Notes: generated by a model not told the origin, from the sequence alone. A stretch of 64,000 nt of DNA from Pedobacter cryoconitis (GCF_003259615.1 NZ_QLLR01000019.1:46578-110577), one strand, 5' to 3'. Shown: positions 16,060 through 24,854, counted from the stretch's first letter. Numbers and translations: made by a program.

Positions 16060-16704
16060 ATGAATATGAATAAGTCTGTAGAAGAAGAAGCTGAAAATAA
16101 ATGGAATAGCCGGTATCAGGAAGCGCATTATGCTTACGGAAAAGGGCCGAACCTCTTTTTTAAAGAATGGCTTCAAAAATTTGAACCTGGATCTATATTA
16201 ATGCCGGCCGATGGTGAAGGACGTAATGGGGTATTTGCTGCACAGCTTGGATGGAAAGTCACTTCATTGGATCTCAGTAAAACAGGCAGGTTAAAAGCAC
16301 TGCAGCTCGCCAAAGAGAATCATGTCGCACTGGATTACATTGTCGGAGATCTGGAGCAACTCAATTTTGAAAAAGAATCATTTGATGCAATCGGGCTTAT
16401 TTATGCGCATTTTCCAGCCGATAAAAAGTCTTTACTGCATGAAAAATTAAATGGCTTTCTCAAACCAAAAGGACTGATTATTTTTGAAGCTTTCAGCAAA
16501 GAACATTTGCACATGAGCAACCTGGACCCTAAGGTTGGCGGGCCAAAAGAGATAGATACCTTGTTCTCTAAAACAGAAATATCCGCTGATTTTAAAAATT
16601 ATGATACGTTAATGCTGGAGGAAAAAGAAGTGCTTTTAAATGAAGGAGAATATCATATTGGAAGAAGCGCTGTGGTCAGATTTGTCGGGAGAAAGTCTTC
16701 TTGA
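16060..16704 (+). CDS. class I SAM-dependent methyltransferase (TehB-like)
   Basis: A 214-residue cytoplasmic methyltransferase. The N-terminus WNSRYQEAHYAYGKGPNLFF is typical of the small tellurite-resistance/thiopurine-like group. The SAM site is visible as ILMPADGEGRNGVFAAQLG (motif I) and VTSLDLS with an acidic residue at the end of strand 2, then YIVGDLEQL. The acceptor substrate is unknown. ATG 16060 and 16066 are both possible starts. It is followed by a short gap and a gene of unknown function on the same strand. Confidence 0.88.
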   Translation: MNMNKSVEEEAENKWNSRYQEAHYAYGKGPNLFFKEWLQKFEPGSILMPADGEGRNGVFAAQLGWKVTSLDLSKTGRLKALQLAKENHVALDYIVGDLEQLNFEKESFDAIGLIYAHFPADKKSLLHEKLNGFLKPKGLIIFEAFSKEHLHMSNLDPKVGGPKEIDTLFSKTEISADFKNYDTLMLEEKEVLLNEGEYHIGRSAVVRFVGRKSS

Positions 16705-16821
16705 TGCAGATTAAATATAATATTAATTTATTTAACTATAATTGAAGGTAAATTATGATAGGGTTTATGGGTGGAATACTTGCCAGACGATGGTTTGAAA
16801 ATTGAATTTTAAGATTAACAG

Positions 16822-17214
16822 ATGAATAAAGAAAACCTTCAACAGGAATTGATAAACTATGTCAATTCTAACACACTTGTTGAAATAAAAGGAGGAACAA
16901 GCAGAGTAACATTTCTGGAGATCTGGATGGTTTCTGTTGGCCATCGGATTTTCGCAAGAAGCTGGGGAATGAGCAATAAAAGCTGGTTTACCGAATTCAT
17001 TGCACAAGGTGTTGGGCAGCTAAAACTTGGTGAACATGTTATTGATGTTCGTGGACAGCAGTTAAAAGACGATGAAATGAACAGCTTAATTGATCATGCT
17101 TATCAAGACAAGTATATTCAAAAAGAAAATGAGCCCTATGTAAACGAGATCACCGAGTTGAAATACCATAACTTCACAATGGAATTCTTCCCTGTTTTTA
17201 TTGAGGTTCAGTAG
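16822..17214 (+). CDS. hypothetical protein, 130 residues
   Basis: A soluble acidic protein without signal peptide or membrane helix. I do not recognise the family. It has a regular amphipathic N-terminus (MNKENLQQELINYVNSNTLV) and a pattern of Trp-rich strands (FLEIWMVSVGHRIFARSW) that is consistent with a small alpha/beta domain, compatible with a DUF2255-like fold, but I cannot confirm it. Its last 17 bases overlap the 3' end of the converging DUF2625 gene. It could form a transcript with the methyltransferase upstream (117-bp gap). Confidence 0.6.
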   Translation: MNKENLQQELINYVNSNTLVEIKGGTSRVTFLEIWMVSVGHRIFARSWGMSNKSWFTEFIAQGVGQLKLGEHVIDVRGQQLKDDEMNSLIDHAYQDKYIQKENEPYVNEITELKYHNFTMEFFPVFIEVQ

Positions 17215-17965
17215 TCCCTTTAGCACTCAATTCTTTTTGTTTCTCGATGTTAAACTTGAAAAGTTCTTCAGTTGAGACTAGTTTTCGTTTGCATTTTTCT
17301 ATATCTGTACCTTCTTCTGTCCAGAGATAGGGGCGGAAACTGTAAGATTTACTTCCGTCCAGGTTTGCAATAAACTGATTCCATGTTGACCATCTTAAAC
17401 CTTTATAAAAAGCAGAAAGATCGCTGTCAAAACAAAAACGTATAAATTCACTGTAACCAAGACCAAGTGGTTCCCATTTTAAACTGTTAGGGGCCAAATA
17501 ATAAACATTCTTTAAATCCTCGCCAAATGCACCATAATTGATGGCGAAAAAACCTCCCGCAGCATCATCAGCTACTAAAAGATAAGTTGGTTTATCACCA
17601 TATTCCTGAATTGTCTTTCCTTTGTTCCATTCTGAAACAGAACGGTTTAGTTTTTTACTTCCCGATCCCAGAATTCTTAACCAGCCATCATCTACCATAA
17701 TTCCGCCACTATTGTAAATCACTGCACCCAGTGTGGAATAAGTAGAAACCTGGGTGTTGAACAATACATTTTTTGCTTCTGCTGAATCAAATTCGAGTAC
17801 CTGAACTTTGTTTTTTGCAGAATCAACCCACTTTTGAACCAATGGCCATGCCGGATCTGTCTGATTAATCAACTCATTCAGACTTTGCATTTTATTTTGT
17901 GCCAGACTCACTGATGACAATAGGGTAAAACCCAGGATTAAGAAATTTTTAATTGCGCTTTTCAT
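17198..17965 (-). CDS. DUF2625 family exported protein
   Basis: A 255-residue protein starting at 17965 (MKSAIKNFLILGFTLLSSVS) with a signal peptide that ends near SLAQ. The mature protein has the DUF2625 hallmarks: LINQTDPAWPLVQKWV, LFNTQVSTYSTLGAVIYNSGG, DDGWLRILGSG, FFAINYGAFG, LGYSEFIRFCF and an RWSTW segment. DUF2625 proteins are of unknown function and are usually cytoplasmic, so the signal peptide is noteworthy. A TATCTTTG -7 box lies 22 bases upstream. It converges with and overlaps the hypothetical gene by 17 bp. Confidence 0.85.
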   Translation of the reverse strand: MKSAIKNFLILGFTLLSSVSLAQNKMQSLNELINQTDPAWPLVQKWVDSAKNKVQVLEFDSAEAKNVLFNTQVSTYSTLGAVIYNSGGIMVDDGWLRILGSGSKKLNRSVSEWNKGKTIQEYGDKPTYLLVADDAAGGFFAINYGAFGEDLKNVYYLAPNSLKWEPLGLGYSEFIRFCFDSDLSAFYKGLRWSTWNQFIANLDGSKSYSFRPYLWTEEGTDIEKCKRKLVSTEELFKFNIEKQKELSAKGTTEPQ

Positions 17966-17987
17966 CGAAATAGAACTTATCTTTTCC

Positions 17988-17995
17988 AAAGATAG
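17988..17995 (-). promoter_or_regulatory. candidate -7 promoter box of the DUF2625 gene
   Basis: On the minus strand TATCTTTG, exact TAnnTTTG match, 22 bases upstream of the start at 17965. The position supports the start at 17965 over the longer frame. Confidence 0.5.
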
Positions 17996-18005
17996 AATGA
18001 TTTTA

Positions 18006-18056
18006 ATAACCAGTGGCCTGAAAATATTTTTATAGCTTCTCGGGCCACTGATTATT
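18006..18056. terminator. hairpin after the SDR gene
   Basis: CAGTGGCC (18011-18018) pairs with GGCCACTG (18043-18050); the stem extends with AATAA/TTATT on the outside across one mismatch. It lies just past the stop of the SDR gene at 18059 and near the promoter of the DUF2625 gene. The 24-base loop is long, so it is a moderate candidate. Confidence 0.45.
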
Positions 18057-18058
18057 TG

Positions 18059-18886
18059 TTATAAAGTAGCCTCAGCATATGGACTTTCAAGACGGAGATA
18101 GGCTGTTAAGTTTTTCCTGTAAGCTTCAGTACCCTGTTCAAGTCTTTTAGCATAAATTCTTACCGCATCATTTCCAGCAAGGTATCTCAATTGATCTTTT
18201 CCGTCGGTAACAGCCTGGTATACAACATCAGCAATTAATTCCGTTTCAGAGAATTCCATTAACGTTCCGTCATTAAATCCTTCAGTCATTCTTTGCATTA
18301 AAGGCTCATAGGCTTTGTCCTGCGCAACTTTCATTACGTTCATATAATTACTTTTAATTCCACCAGGGGCAACCGTTTTGATACCGATATTGAATTGTGC
18401 GAGATCGTAAGACATACTCTCACTCCAGCCCTCTAATGCCCATTTTGAAGCGTTGTATATAGAACTAAGCGGATAAGAGGTCAGACCGCATAGTGACGTT
18501 GTAGTAATAAATAATCCTTCTTTTCTGGCCTTGAAATAAGGAATAAATGCTTTTGTAACCCATACTACGCCAAAGAAATTCGTTTCAAATTGGGCCCTTA
18601 TTTCTTCTGCTGTACAGGATTCTAAAGGGCCGATTAATCCATAACCCGCATTGTTAAACACGACATCAATATCACCCAATTCAAGAGCTGCTTTTATCGT
18701 CTCTTCGATTTGCTGTGTATTGGTCACGTCAAGTTTCAATAAGGTTACATTTTCCAGCTGATTGAGTTCGGTTTCCTTTTCAGGAGAACGCATGGTTGCA
18801 ATGACTTTCCAGCCGTTTGCCTGAAATAATTGAGCAGTGGTTTTACCTAATCCGGCTGATGCGCCAGTAATAAAAATTGTTTTCAT
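18059..18886 (-). CDS. short-chain dehydrogenase/reductase
   Basis: A 275-residue classical SDR. It has the cofactor motif TGASAGLGKTTAQLF, the NNAGYG motif, the Ser in TTTSLCGLTS and the catalytic YNASKWALEG (YxxxK). The pattern after YxxxK (VAPGGIKSNYM) is typical. Enzymes of this group reduce carbonyls or oxidise alcohols with NAD(P)H. It is a single gene; neighbours give no clue to the substrate. Confidence 0.92.
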   Translation of the reverse strand: MKTIFITGASAGLGKTTAQLFQANGWKVIATMRSPEKETELNQLENVTLLKLDVTNTQQIEETIKAALELGDIDVVFNNAGYGLIGPLESCTAEEIRAQFETNFFGVVWVTKAFIPYFKARKEGLFITTTSLCGLTSYPLSSIYNASKWALEGWSESMSYDLAQFNIGIKTVAPGGIKSNYMNVMKVAQDKAYEPLMQRMTEGFNDGTLMEFSETELIADVVYQAVTDGKDQLRYLAGNDAVRIYAKRLEQGTEAYRKNLTAYLRLESPYAEATL

Positions 18887-19089
18887 TTTAAATAGTATTT
18901 AATTGTGTATGAATTGACTGCTACAAAAGTCAGTACTGCCAGCAGGAAGATTGTAGCCGAAATGGTAGATGTTGTAACCAAAAAAGAAATATTTACAGAC
19001 CTTATGGAAAGCCGCAGGAATTAGCATCCATCTTATAAATAAACAAGAAGTATTTTATAGTCTGGTGCTAACCTCTAAATTTTAAAGCA

Positions 19090-19914
19090 ATGTTAGGTTC
19101 AAAAATCGATTTATTTGGCAATGAGTGGCTTGATATAGTATTTGATCAGAAAAACAAAAGTTACGGTGCTTATGCGCTCCGCAGACAAAGTTCTTCTGAT
19201 ACAGTTAAAGCACTTTTTATTGCAGGAACACTTTTTGTCCTGCTGTTTTTATCCCCTAAAATTATTAGCCTGATTAAAGGCAATAGTACATTAGACGAGC
19301 ATCTGGAGACGACAAGGGTAGTAACGGTTCAGGCTATTCCTCCGGCAGATAAACCTGTAACTCCTCCTCCGGCTGCAATTGTGCCTCCACGTGCGAAAGA
19401 AACCCATGTTAAATTTCCGCCGCCAATCGTTGTAGACAGAACAGTTGAAACAGATCCCGTGCAGCTTAAGGATCTGGTGAATGCAACACCCGGACAAAAG
19501 AATATCGTTGGCGATCCCGATGGGCAGGTTGTGGTTACAGGGGCAACTGGTGACGGGCCAGCAAAACAAGCAGCTGCAGTAGAAGATACGCAAGTACATG
19601 ACTTTGTGAACCTGGAGGTGCAACCTTCTTTTCCTGGAGGAATAGACAAATTTTATAGCTACCTGTCAAAAGCGATCAGGTATCCTGAACTGGCCCAGGA
19701 AGCTAATGTGCAGGGAAAAGTGTTTGTGTCTTTCATTGTGGAAAAAGACGGGGCCCTGACGGATATTAAAGTAGAAAGAAAATTAGGCGCTGGTACGGAT
19801 GAAGAGGCTATCCGGGTATTAAAAGCAAGCCCAAAATGGACTCCCGGGATTCAGAACGGAAGAAAGGTTAGGGTAAAATATAATATTCCGATCAGTTTCT
19901 CTCTTGGTCAGTAA
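19090..19914 (+). CDS. TonB family energy transducer
   Basis: A 274-residue TonB. The N-terminus LFGNEWLDIVFDQKNKSYGA is the Bacteroidota TonB start, followed by one transmembrane helix (ALFIAGTLFVLLFLSP). A proline-rich spanning region comes next (PPADKPVTPPPAAIVPP). The C-terminal TonB domain shows FPGGIDKFYSYLSKAIRYPE, VQGKVFVSFIVEKDGALTDI and KWTPGIQNGRKV. It couples inner-membrane proton motive force to TonB-dependent outer-membrane receptors. No ExbB/ExbD or receptor is adjacent. A strong terminator follows. Confidence 0.95.
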   Translation: MLGSKIDLFGNEWLDIVFDQKNKSYGAYALRRQSSSDTVKALFIAGTLFVLLFLSPKIISLIKGNSTLDEHLETTRVVTVQAIPPADKPVTPPPAAIVPPRAKETHVKFPPPIVVDRTVETDPVQLKDLVNATPGQKNIVGDPDGQVVVTGATGDGPAKQAAAVEDTQVHDFVNLEVQPSFPGGIDKFYSYLSKAIRYPELAQEANVQGKVFVSFIVEKDGALTDIKVERKLGAGTDEEAIRVLKASPKWTPGIQNGRKVRVKYNIPISFSLGQ

Positions 19915-19918
19915 AAAA

Positions 19919-19958
19919 GCAAACAGGACAAACCAATTTATTGGGATGTCCTGTTTGC
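19919..19958. terminator. bidirectional Rho-independent terminator
   Basis: GCAAACAGGACA (19919-19930) pairs perfectly with TGTCCTGTTTGC (19947-19958); the loop holds a further small CCAA/TTGG stem. On the minus strand the hairpin is followed by a T run, so it ends the converging GNAT gene as well as tonB. Confidence 0.85.
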
Positions 19959-19975
19959 CTCTGAAAATCTTGCTT

Positions 19976-20485
19976 TTATTGAGCTGTAATTCTTTTTCCT
20001 AATATCTTAAGGCTTTTTTCTTCACCATCAAGGATGGCTACATCAGGTAATGTGCCCCAGTCTTCAAAGCCAAAATGTCTGAATAATCCTAAACTAGGTT
20101 CATTGTGTGAGAAAATAAATCCAAGAACTGTAGTTATTCCCAATCCGGCACAACGGTTTAATGAATCGGACAGTGTTCTTTTACCAAGTCCTTTACCACG
20201 TTGATTTTCATTCAGATAAATACTTATTTCTGCAGTACCATTATACGCCGGCCTGCCGTAAAAAGCCTGTAAGCTGATCCAGCCAATAATCTCCTTATTT
20301 TTGTCTGTAATGACCCAAAGCGGGTGTTTGTCGGCCGTATGTTGCTCAAACCATTTTATTTTACTCTCTACAGTGACCGGTTCGGTGTCAGCAGTCACCA
20401 TTTTTGAAGGAATTGTTGAATTATAAATGGATACTATGGTTTCAAGATCAGATAATATGGCATTTCTGTAGTTTATTTCTTCCAT
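19976..20485 (-). CDS. GNAT N-acetyltransferase (phosphinothricin acetyltransferase-like)
   Basis: A 169-residue GNAT protein. It starts with INYRNAILSDLETIVSIYNS, the beginning of the PAT/Bar subgroup, and has the acetyl-CoA motif YLNENQRGKGLGKRTL (Q/RxxGxG/A). The end (FRHFGFEDWGTLPDVAIL) fits the same subgroup, which acetylates amines such as methionine sulfone or phosphinothricin-like compounds. The actual substrate is unknown. Confidence 0.9.
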   Translation of the reverse strand: MEEINYRNAILSDLETIVSIYNSTIPSKMVTADTEPVTVESKIKWFEQHTADKHPLWVITDKNKEIIGWISLQAFYGRPAYNGTAEISIYLNENQRGKGLGKRTLSDSLNRCAGLGITTVLGFIFSHNEPSLGLFRHFGFEDWGTLPDVAILDGEEKSLKILGKRITAQ

Positions 20486-20579
20486 TTATTTAAATATGTA
20501 ATTAATATTGGCCCGAATTCTTCTTTTTATTGCTTTGAATCGGTGAAAATAGAAATGTTATCTGTGAAACTCAAATTTA

Positions 20580-22808
20580 TTAATAGGTTATTGTAATTCC
20601 GCCACCATAACCCATATCACTGTCGTAATGTGTGGACAAAGAGAAGTATTTAGTCATCGCATATCTGAAACCTGCCATATACTCTCTGTCCGTATTCCCT
20701 GAAAGATTAAGCCTCAGCCTGTTGGTGATCGGAATATCTTCACGCTTTAACTGAAAACGTAACTTTCCTTTGCTATCCAACCTGGCTTCCGCGGTTACCA
20801 GCATAGGTAAAGTATACTGCATACCCATCACAAACGCTTTTCTGTTAGACTGGTTAGTCAATTGTCCAAGCATGTTTTTCTCACTACCATTCTCTCTGCT
20901 GTTGTAATGATAATCGAAACCAATGAAAGGCATGAACCACTGCATTTTACCTATATATCTGCCAAAGTAGGTTTCACTTTCAAATCCATCACGTGACTTT
21001 AGTCCCAATCTCCATTCCGTAGACACACTGTAACGGGTATTTGCTAACCTGGCTGTACCATCGCTACCATTACTTTCTAACCCTATATTGGCCATCAGGT
21101 GCATTTTCCTGTCATCAGCATATAATTTCTGAATAGCAGCCTTAGGATCGGGGATCAGCAAATTAGGAGGAGAACCTTCATAACTAAAGATTCTGCCCAT
21201 ACCGCTCATCATGTGGTACAAGATATGACAATGGAAAAACCAGTCTCCACTTTCTGTCGCTGCAAACTCGATCGTATCGGTTTCCATCGGCATAATGTCA
21301 AGGACGTTTTTTAAAGGTGCATATTCGCCCTGTCCATTCAAAACACGGAAATCATGCCCATGCAAGTGCATAGGGTGGCGCATCATGGAATTATTGTATA
21401 AGATAATCTTTACATTTTCGCCTTTTTTAATCAGTATTTTATCAGACTCTGAAACTGTTTTATTATCAATCGTCCAGACATAACGGTTCATATTTCCAGT
21501 CAGTTCAAAGCGTAATAACTTCTCTGGACCCTTTCTTAAAGTAGTTTTTTCTGTAGCTTTTAACATCCCATAATTCAGGGTGACCAGATCTGGTTTTTCG
21601 CCCATATCCATCCCTTTCATTTCAGAACTGTCCATTTTAGGCGCAGACGCTGATTTTTTCTTTCCATAACTGTCTCCCGTTACTTCCGGATACATAACTG
21701 CATTCATGTCCATTTGCTGATTACTCATTTCCATGCCCATCGGTTCCATGTCCCCGTTCATTTTCATCATGCCGTTCATCATTTTCATCCCTTCAAAGTA
21801 TTTTAACTTTCCTAAAGGTTTGGCCGGTACTTTGGTCCCACTGCCCAGCCACAAAGAAGTTGAGCCCGTGCGGTCTTCAGCGGTGGATAAGAATTCATAA
21901 CTTTTACCCTGTGGAATAGAAACAATTACGTCATAAGTTTCAGAAGGAGAAATGATCAGGCGGTCAACTTCAACAGGCTGAATATCATTACCATCATTCG
22001 CAACCACTGTAATTTTGCCCCCTGCATAAGTTAACCAGAAATAAGTAGAAGAACTGCCGCCAACAATCCGGAGCTTAACTTTTTCGCCAGCTTTAAACTG
22101 AGGCTGCTCATTGATATGTTTCCCATTCGTCAGAAACTTCTCATAGTATACATCACTCACATCCATCGCATTCATCCGCTTCCATTCGTTAACGACTTTG
22201 GTTTTAAAATAACCCTTTTGTATGGCCTCGGCATAACCCTGTGTCGTTCCCTTACGAATGGCAAACCAATCATTGGCATTGTGGAGTGAGCGGTCTACTT
22301 CTTCCGGCTTCATATCTGTCCAGTCACTTAACACAACCGGAATTGCAGGAATATCAGGCTCATTTTTCTTGTTAAAAATTAACGCTCCGTACATCCCGCT
22401 TTGCTCTTGCAGCATGGTATGGCTATGGTACCAGTAAGTGCCATTCTGAATAACCGGAAATTTATATAAGAAGGTAGCATGTGGTTTAATTGGCATTTGC
22501 GTTAAAAAAGGGACGCCATCCATATTATTAGGCAGGAATACACCATGCCAGTGAATAGAGGTTTCCATGTCCATCAGGTTATGCACATATATTTCTGCGG
22601 TGTCGCCTTCTGTAAAAACAAGGGCCGGGCCGGGGATACTTCCATTAACTGCCATAGCCATTTTTGGTTTCCCGGAATAGTTAACAATCGTGTCATTGAC
22701 ATACAGATCATAACGGACAACTTTTGGCCGCTGATTTTTCTGCTGAGCCTGCACTGATGCAAACCCAAACAAGCCTGTGAATAATAGATATATAATTAAT
22801 GATTTCAT
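20580..22808 (-). CDS. multicopper oxidase fused to a CopB-like C-terminal barrel
   Basis: A 742-residue exported copper protein, last gene of the copper operon. A signal peptide ends near SVQAQ. The cupredoxin domains carry the copper ligands HWHGVF, YWYHSHT, HPMHLHGHDF and HCHILYHMMSGM, so the type 1, 2 and 3 copper sites are complete. Between them is a Met-rich insertion (MKMMNGMMKMNGDMEP; MKGMDMGEK), as in CopA/PcoA. The last about 165 residues (YSVSTEWRLGLKSRDGFESE, YFGRYIGKMQWF, GFRYAMTKYFSLS) resemble outer-membrane CopB/PcoB beta strands. It would oxidise Cu(I) at the outer membrane. The start overlaps the stop of the preceding gene by one base. Confidence 0.9.
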   Translation of the reverse strand: MKSLIIYLLFTGLFGFASVQAQQKNQRPKVVRYDLYVNDTIVNYSGKPKMAMAVNGSIPGPALVFTEGDTAEIYVHNLMDMETSIHWHGVFLPNNMDGVPFLTQMPIKPHATFLYKFPVIQNGTYWYHSHTMLQEQSGMYGALIFNKKNEPDIPAIPVVLSDWTDMKPEEVDRSLHNANDWFAIRKGTTQGYAEAIQKGYFKTKVVNEWKRMNAMDVSDVYYEKFLTNGKHINEQPQFKAGEKVKLRIVGGSSSTYFWLTYAGGKITVVANDGNDIQPVEVDRLIISPSETYDVIVSIPQGKSYEFLSTAEDRTGSTSLWLGSGTKVPAKPLGKLKYFEGMKMMNGMMKMNGDMEPMGMEMSNQQMDMNAVMYPEVTGDSYGKKKSASAPKMDSSEMKGMDMGEKPDLVTLNYGMLKATEKTTLRKGPEKLLRFELTGNMNRYVWTIDNKTVSESDKILIKKGENVKIILYNNSMMRHPMHLHGHDFRVLNGQGEYAPLKNVLDIMPMETDTIEFAATESGDWFFHCHILYHMMSGMGRIFSYEGSPPNLLIPDPKAAIQKLYADDRKMHLMANIGLESNGSDGTARLANTRYSVSTEWRLGLKSRDGFESETYFGRYIGKMQWFMPFIGFDYHYNSRENGSEKNMLGQLTNQSNRKAFVMGMQYTLPMLVTAEARLDSKGKLRFQLKREDIPITNRLRLNLSGNTDREYMAGFRYAMTKYFSLSTHYDSDMGYGGGITITY

Positions 22809-23275
22809 TATTGATTTGTTAAGGAAAGACCGTCTTTCGTTTTCTCCATCCAGCTGATAACTAATGTTTGAGCTGCCGGAGTTAGTTTTGCATTTTTATG
22901 GATTAAAGTATAAGAAGCTAAAGGCATAGTTTTATCCTGTATACTATTTATGATAGCCCTTAGTTTGCTTTGTTGTTTATATTTTGAATAACTGCCGAAT
23001 TCACTGAAATTCAATTCTCTTTTCCCCTGACTAATATGTGAAGCCATCCATCCGCTTACAGGCTGTAAATTTGCATACCAGGGATATGGAGTATAATTAC
23101 TATGGCAATCATAACATGCCTTTTTTATGATTGCCTGTACCTGCCGAGGTACAGGGTAAATACTGGTGATGTCTGTATTTTTAAGCTGGTTGTCCTGATT
23201 GCTGCTAACCGATATGAATTGTATGGCTATTAAGAAAAGCAGCATTGCAATCAGTATGACTTTAACCCGGGCCAT
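22808..23275 (-). CDS. haem-binding domain protein (single CxxCH)
   Basis: A 155-residue exported/membrane-anchored protein. An N-terminal hydrophobic helix (VILIAMLLFLIAIQFISV) is followed by a single haem motif CYDCHSNYTPYPWYANLQPV and WMASHISQGKRELNFSEF. This is the signature of the Bacteroidota haem-binding domain family (formerly DUF1924-like), usually placed next to copper or respiratory genes. It may pass electrons to or from the multicopper oxidase encoded next, with which it shares a TAATG overlap. Confidence 0.88.
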   Translation of the reverse strand: MARVKVILIAMLLFLIAIQFISVSSNQDNQLKNTDITSIYPVPRQVQAIIKKACYDCHSNYTPYPWYANLQPVSGWMASHISQGKRELNFSEFGSYSKYKQQSKLRAIINSIQDKTMPLASYTLIHKNAKLTPAAQTLVISWMEKTKDGLSLTNQ

Positions 23276-23279
23276 CAGC

Positions 23280-23840
23280 TTAGTTTAATTCTTCTCTGAT
23301 ACTTCCGCAGCTGCTCATTTCTTTGCCCAGATAAGGGTTTTTGATCACTTTAGTTTCACTGATCCAATTTCCCCCTTTTTTATTATTGTACATCGGGCAA
23401 TGCGCATAATATAACTTCTGACCTGATTTTCCATCAGCTTTAGCCAGTTCATAAATTTCCTGACTTAACATTTCGAAATGTTCCCGCTGATGTTTAATGT
23501 TTCCGGCATTAGCCCCGATATGTTCTCCATGTTCTTTAACATCACCTGCAATTTCACTGAAGTTTTTTGACTGCGCCGGATTAAGTGCAGACAGCGTAAC
23601 TTTTCCCACTGCCAGTTTTAGGATATTCCCTGCATCTGCTGCTGCCCGGTCATCATCATTAGCCAAAGCATTTTTAAGCTGCAAATAAGCAGTGATGATT
23701 TCCTGAGTAGGAGAGGAGGAGGTGTGGACTGCTGGTTTGTGATCAAGAGTAGTGTCCTTTGCTGATTTTTGATTTGAATTGCTGCTGCAGGCACTTAAAA
23801 AAATAGTGGCTATAGCAATGCTTAACAAGAAATTTTTCAT
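23280..23840 (-). CDS. DUF3347 lipoprotein
   Basis: A 186-residue lipoprotein: MKNFLLSIAIATIFLSACSS has a lipobox ending at the Cys. The mature region has a helical DUF3347 domain (IITAYLQLKNALANDDDRAA) and a C-terminal CPMYN...NPYLGKEMSSCG module with conserved Cys and Met that could bind copper. DUF3347 occurs fused to CusB-like adaptors and in copper operons. It lies between the second DUF3347 gene and the haem-binding gene, 4 bp from the latter. A copper-handling role is inferred from family and context. Confidence 0.88.
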   Translation of the reverse strand: MKNFLLSIAIATIFLSACSSNSNQKSAKDTTLDHKPAVHTSSSPTQEIITAYLQLKNALANDDDRAAADAGNILKLAVGKVTLSALNPAQSKNFSEIAGDVKEHGEHIGANAGNIKHQREHFEMLSQEIYELAKADGKSGQKLYYAHCPMYNNKKGGNWISETKVIKNPYLGKEMSSCGSIREELN

Positions 23841-23856
23841 GTTTTGTGTGCTTATA

Positions 23857-23882
23857 AGCCGTTGAACAGCAGCTCAACGGCT
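23857..23882. repeat. intercistronic hairpin between the two DUF3347 genes
   Basis: AGCCGTTGA (23857-23865) and TCAACGGCT (23874-23882) are perfect inverted arms around an 8-base loop, in the 55-bp gap of the copper operon. There is no U tract, so it more likely adjusts mRNA stability or partial termination than ending the operon. Confidence 0.5.
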
Positions 23883-23895
23883 ATTTAAATATAAG

Positions 23896-24369
23896 TTATT
23901 TTATGGTTTCTGTTACTTTACCACAGCTTAGCATGGTACTTCCGTAATAAGGGTTTCTGATGGCCTGCGTGCTGCTTAACCAACTGCTTTTCTTCATTGG
24001 GCAATAAAGCTCATAAATTGGATCAGCTGATAGTTTTGAAGTTTTTGCTGTAGAAATCATATGCGCAGACAAAGCCGCAAAATAATCACGCTGACTATTC
24101 AGCGCATTGCTGGCCGCAATTTTACCTGCATCTGCCGTTAAGACTTTTTGTTGAGCTGCATCAATTGTTTTAAGATCTCCTTTAGTCAGTATTTTAACAA
24201 ATTCAGCAGCTTTAGAAGCAGTTAACTTAGCATTATCTGTTACAAGCGCGTCTTTAATACTGTAATAAGATGATAACAGCGCGGTAGATTGATCCGTGTT
24301 TTGTTGTGCAGAAACAGGGTGCACGAAGATTACGCCTATAAGCGCAATCATATAAAATATCCTTTTCAT
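23896..24369 (-). CDS. DUF3347 exported protein
   Basis: A 157-residue protein started at 24369 (MKRIFYMIALIGVIFVHPVS), which gives a proper signal peptide ending at SAQQ; the longer frame from 24411 is unlikely. The DUF3347-like helical part (LLSSYYSIKDALVTDNAKLT) is followed by the terminal LYCPMKKSSWLSSTQAIRNP and YYGSTMLSCG block, the same CPM...NPY.G..M.SCG module as its neighbour. The pair is a local duplication. It probably binds copper in the periplasm (family and context). Confidence 0.88.
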   Translation of the reverse strand: MKRIFYMIALIGVIFVHPVSAQQNTDQSTALLSSYYSIKDALVTDNAKLTASKAAEFVKILTKGDLKTIDAAQQKVLTADAGKIAASNALNSQRDYFAALSAHMISTAKTSKLSADPIYELYCPMKKSSWLSSTQAIRNPYYGSTMLSCGKVTETIK

Positions 24370-24437
24370 TTTTAGCGATTTTAATGGTGAATTATTAGTA
24401 CAACAGGGCAAGCCTGTGAAAAATTAAAACCCTTAAA

Positions 24438-24854
24438 TCAAATCTGAAAGCTTTGTATCGCAATGCGTACATCCGGAATTGGGGGACGGTTATGCCTTGC
24501 AAAATAAGTATTGGGAATATTTACAGCAATAGAACTTAAGCTATCCTGAATATAAATAGGCGTAGGTAAAATGGCTAAAACTGAATGCTGAAAGCTAAAA
24601 GAAGGAGCAGATCGTGTTTCTTTATCAGCCGTGGTCAGTTTCGTAACTTCATCTTTACAGCAATCGTGTTTTTGCCCGGCATTGTGATGGTGAGCACCGG
24701 TCTTTTCATGATGATGCGGCACATTTTCAGCATGCTGTATCCTGTTAAATCCCAGGTCGGCTCCCAGAACACAAGCAAAACCTACTACCGTATTCAAAAA
24801 GAATACAATAATGAGAAAGGCTGCTTTAAGCATGATGGAACGCTGGATTTTCAT
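24438..24854 (-). CDS. His/Cys-rich exported copper-associated protein (HYC_CC_PP-like)
   Basis: A small exported protein of about 138 residues. The start is 24854 (MKIQRSIML) or 24833 (MLKAAFLIIVFFLN), the latter giving a compact signal peptide. The mature part is His-rich (VPHHHEKTGAHHHNAG) followed by HDCCKDEVTKL, which matches the HYC_CC_PP family of Bacteroidota copper operons. The C-terminus ends in RHNRPPIPDVRI. It likely buffers or senses metal. A TATATTTG box at 24861-24868 may be its promoter, so the downstream genes could also be transcribed separately from the efflux genes. Confidence 0.75.
   Translation of the reverse strand: MKIQRSIMLKAAFLIIVFFLNTVVGFACVLGADLGFNRIQHAENVPHHHEKTGAHHHNAGQKHDCCKDEVTKLTTADKETRSAPSFSFQHSVLAILPTPIYIQDSLSSIAVNIPNTYFARHNRPPIPDVRIAIQSFQI

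Noticed and set aside
18905..19024. Short plus-strand frame of 39 codons with a GTG start before tonB
   Set aside because: The translation is helical-looking but without a family pattern, and it lies in the promoter region of tonB; it may be a gene remnant but the evidence is too thin.
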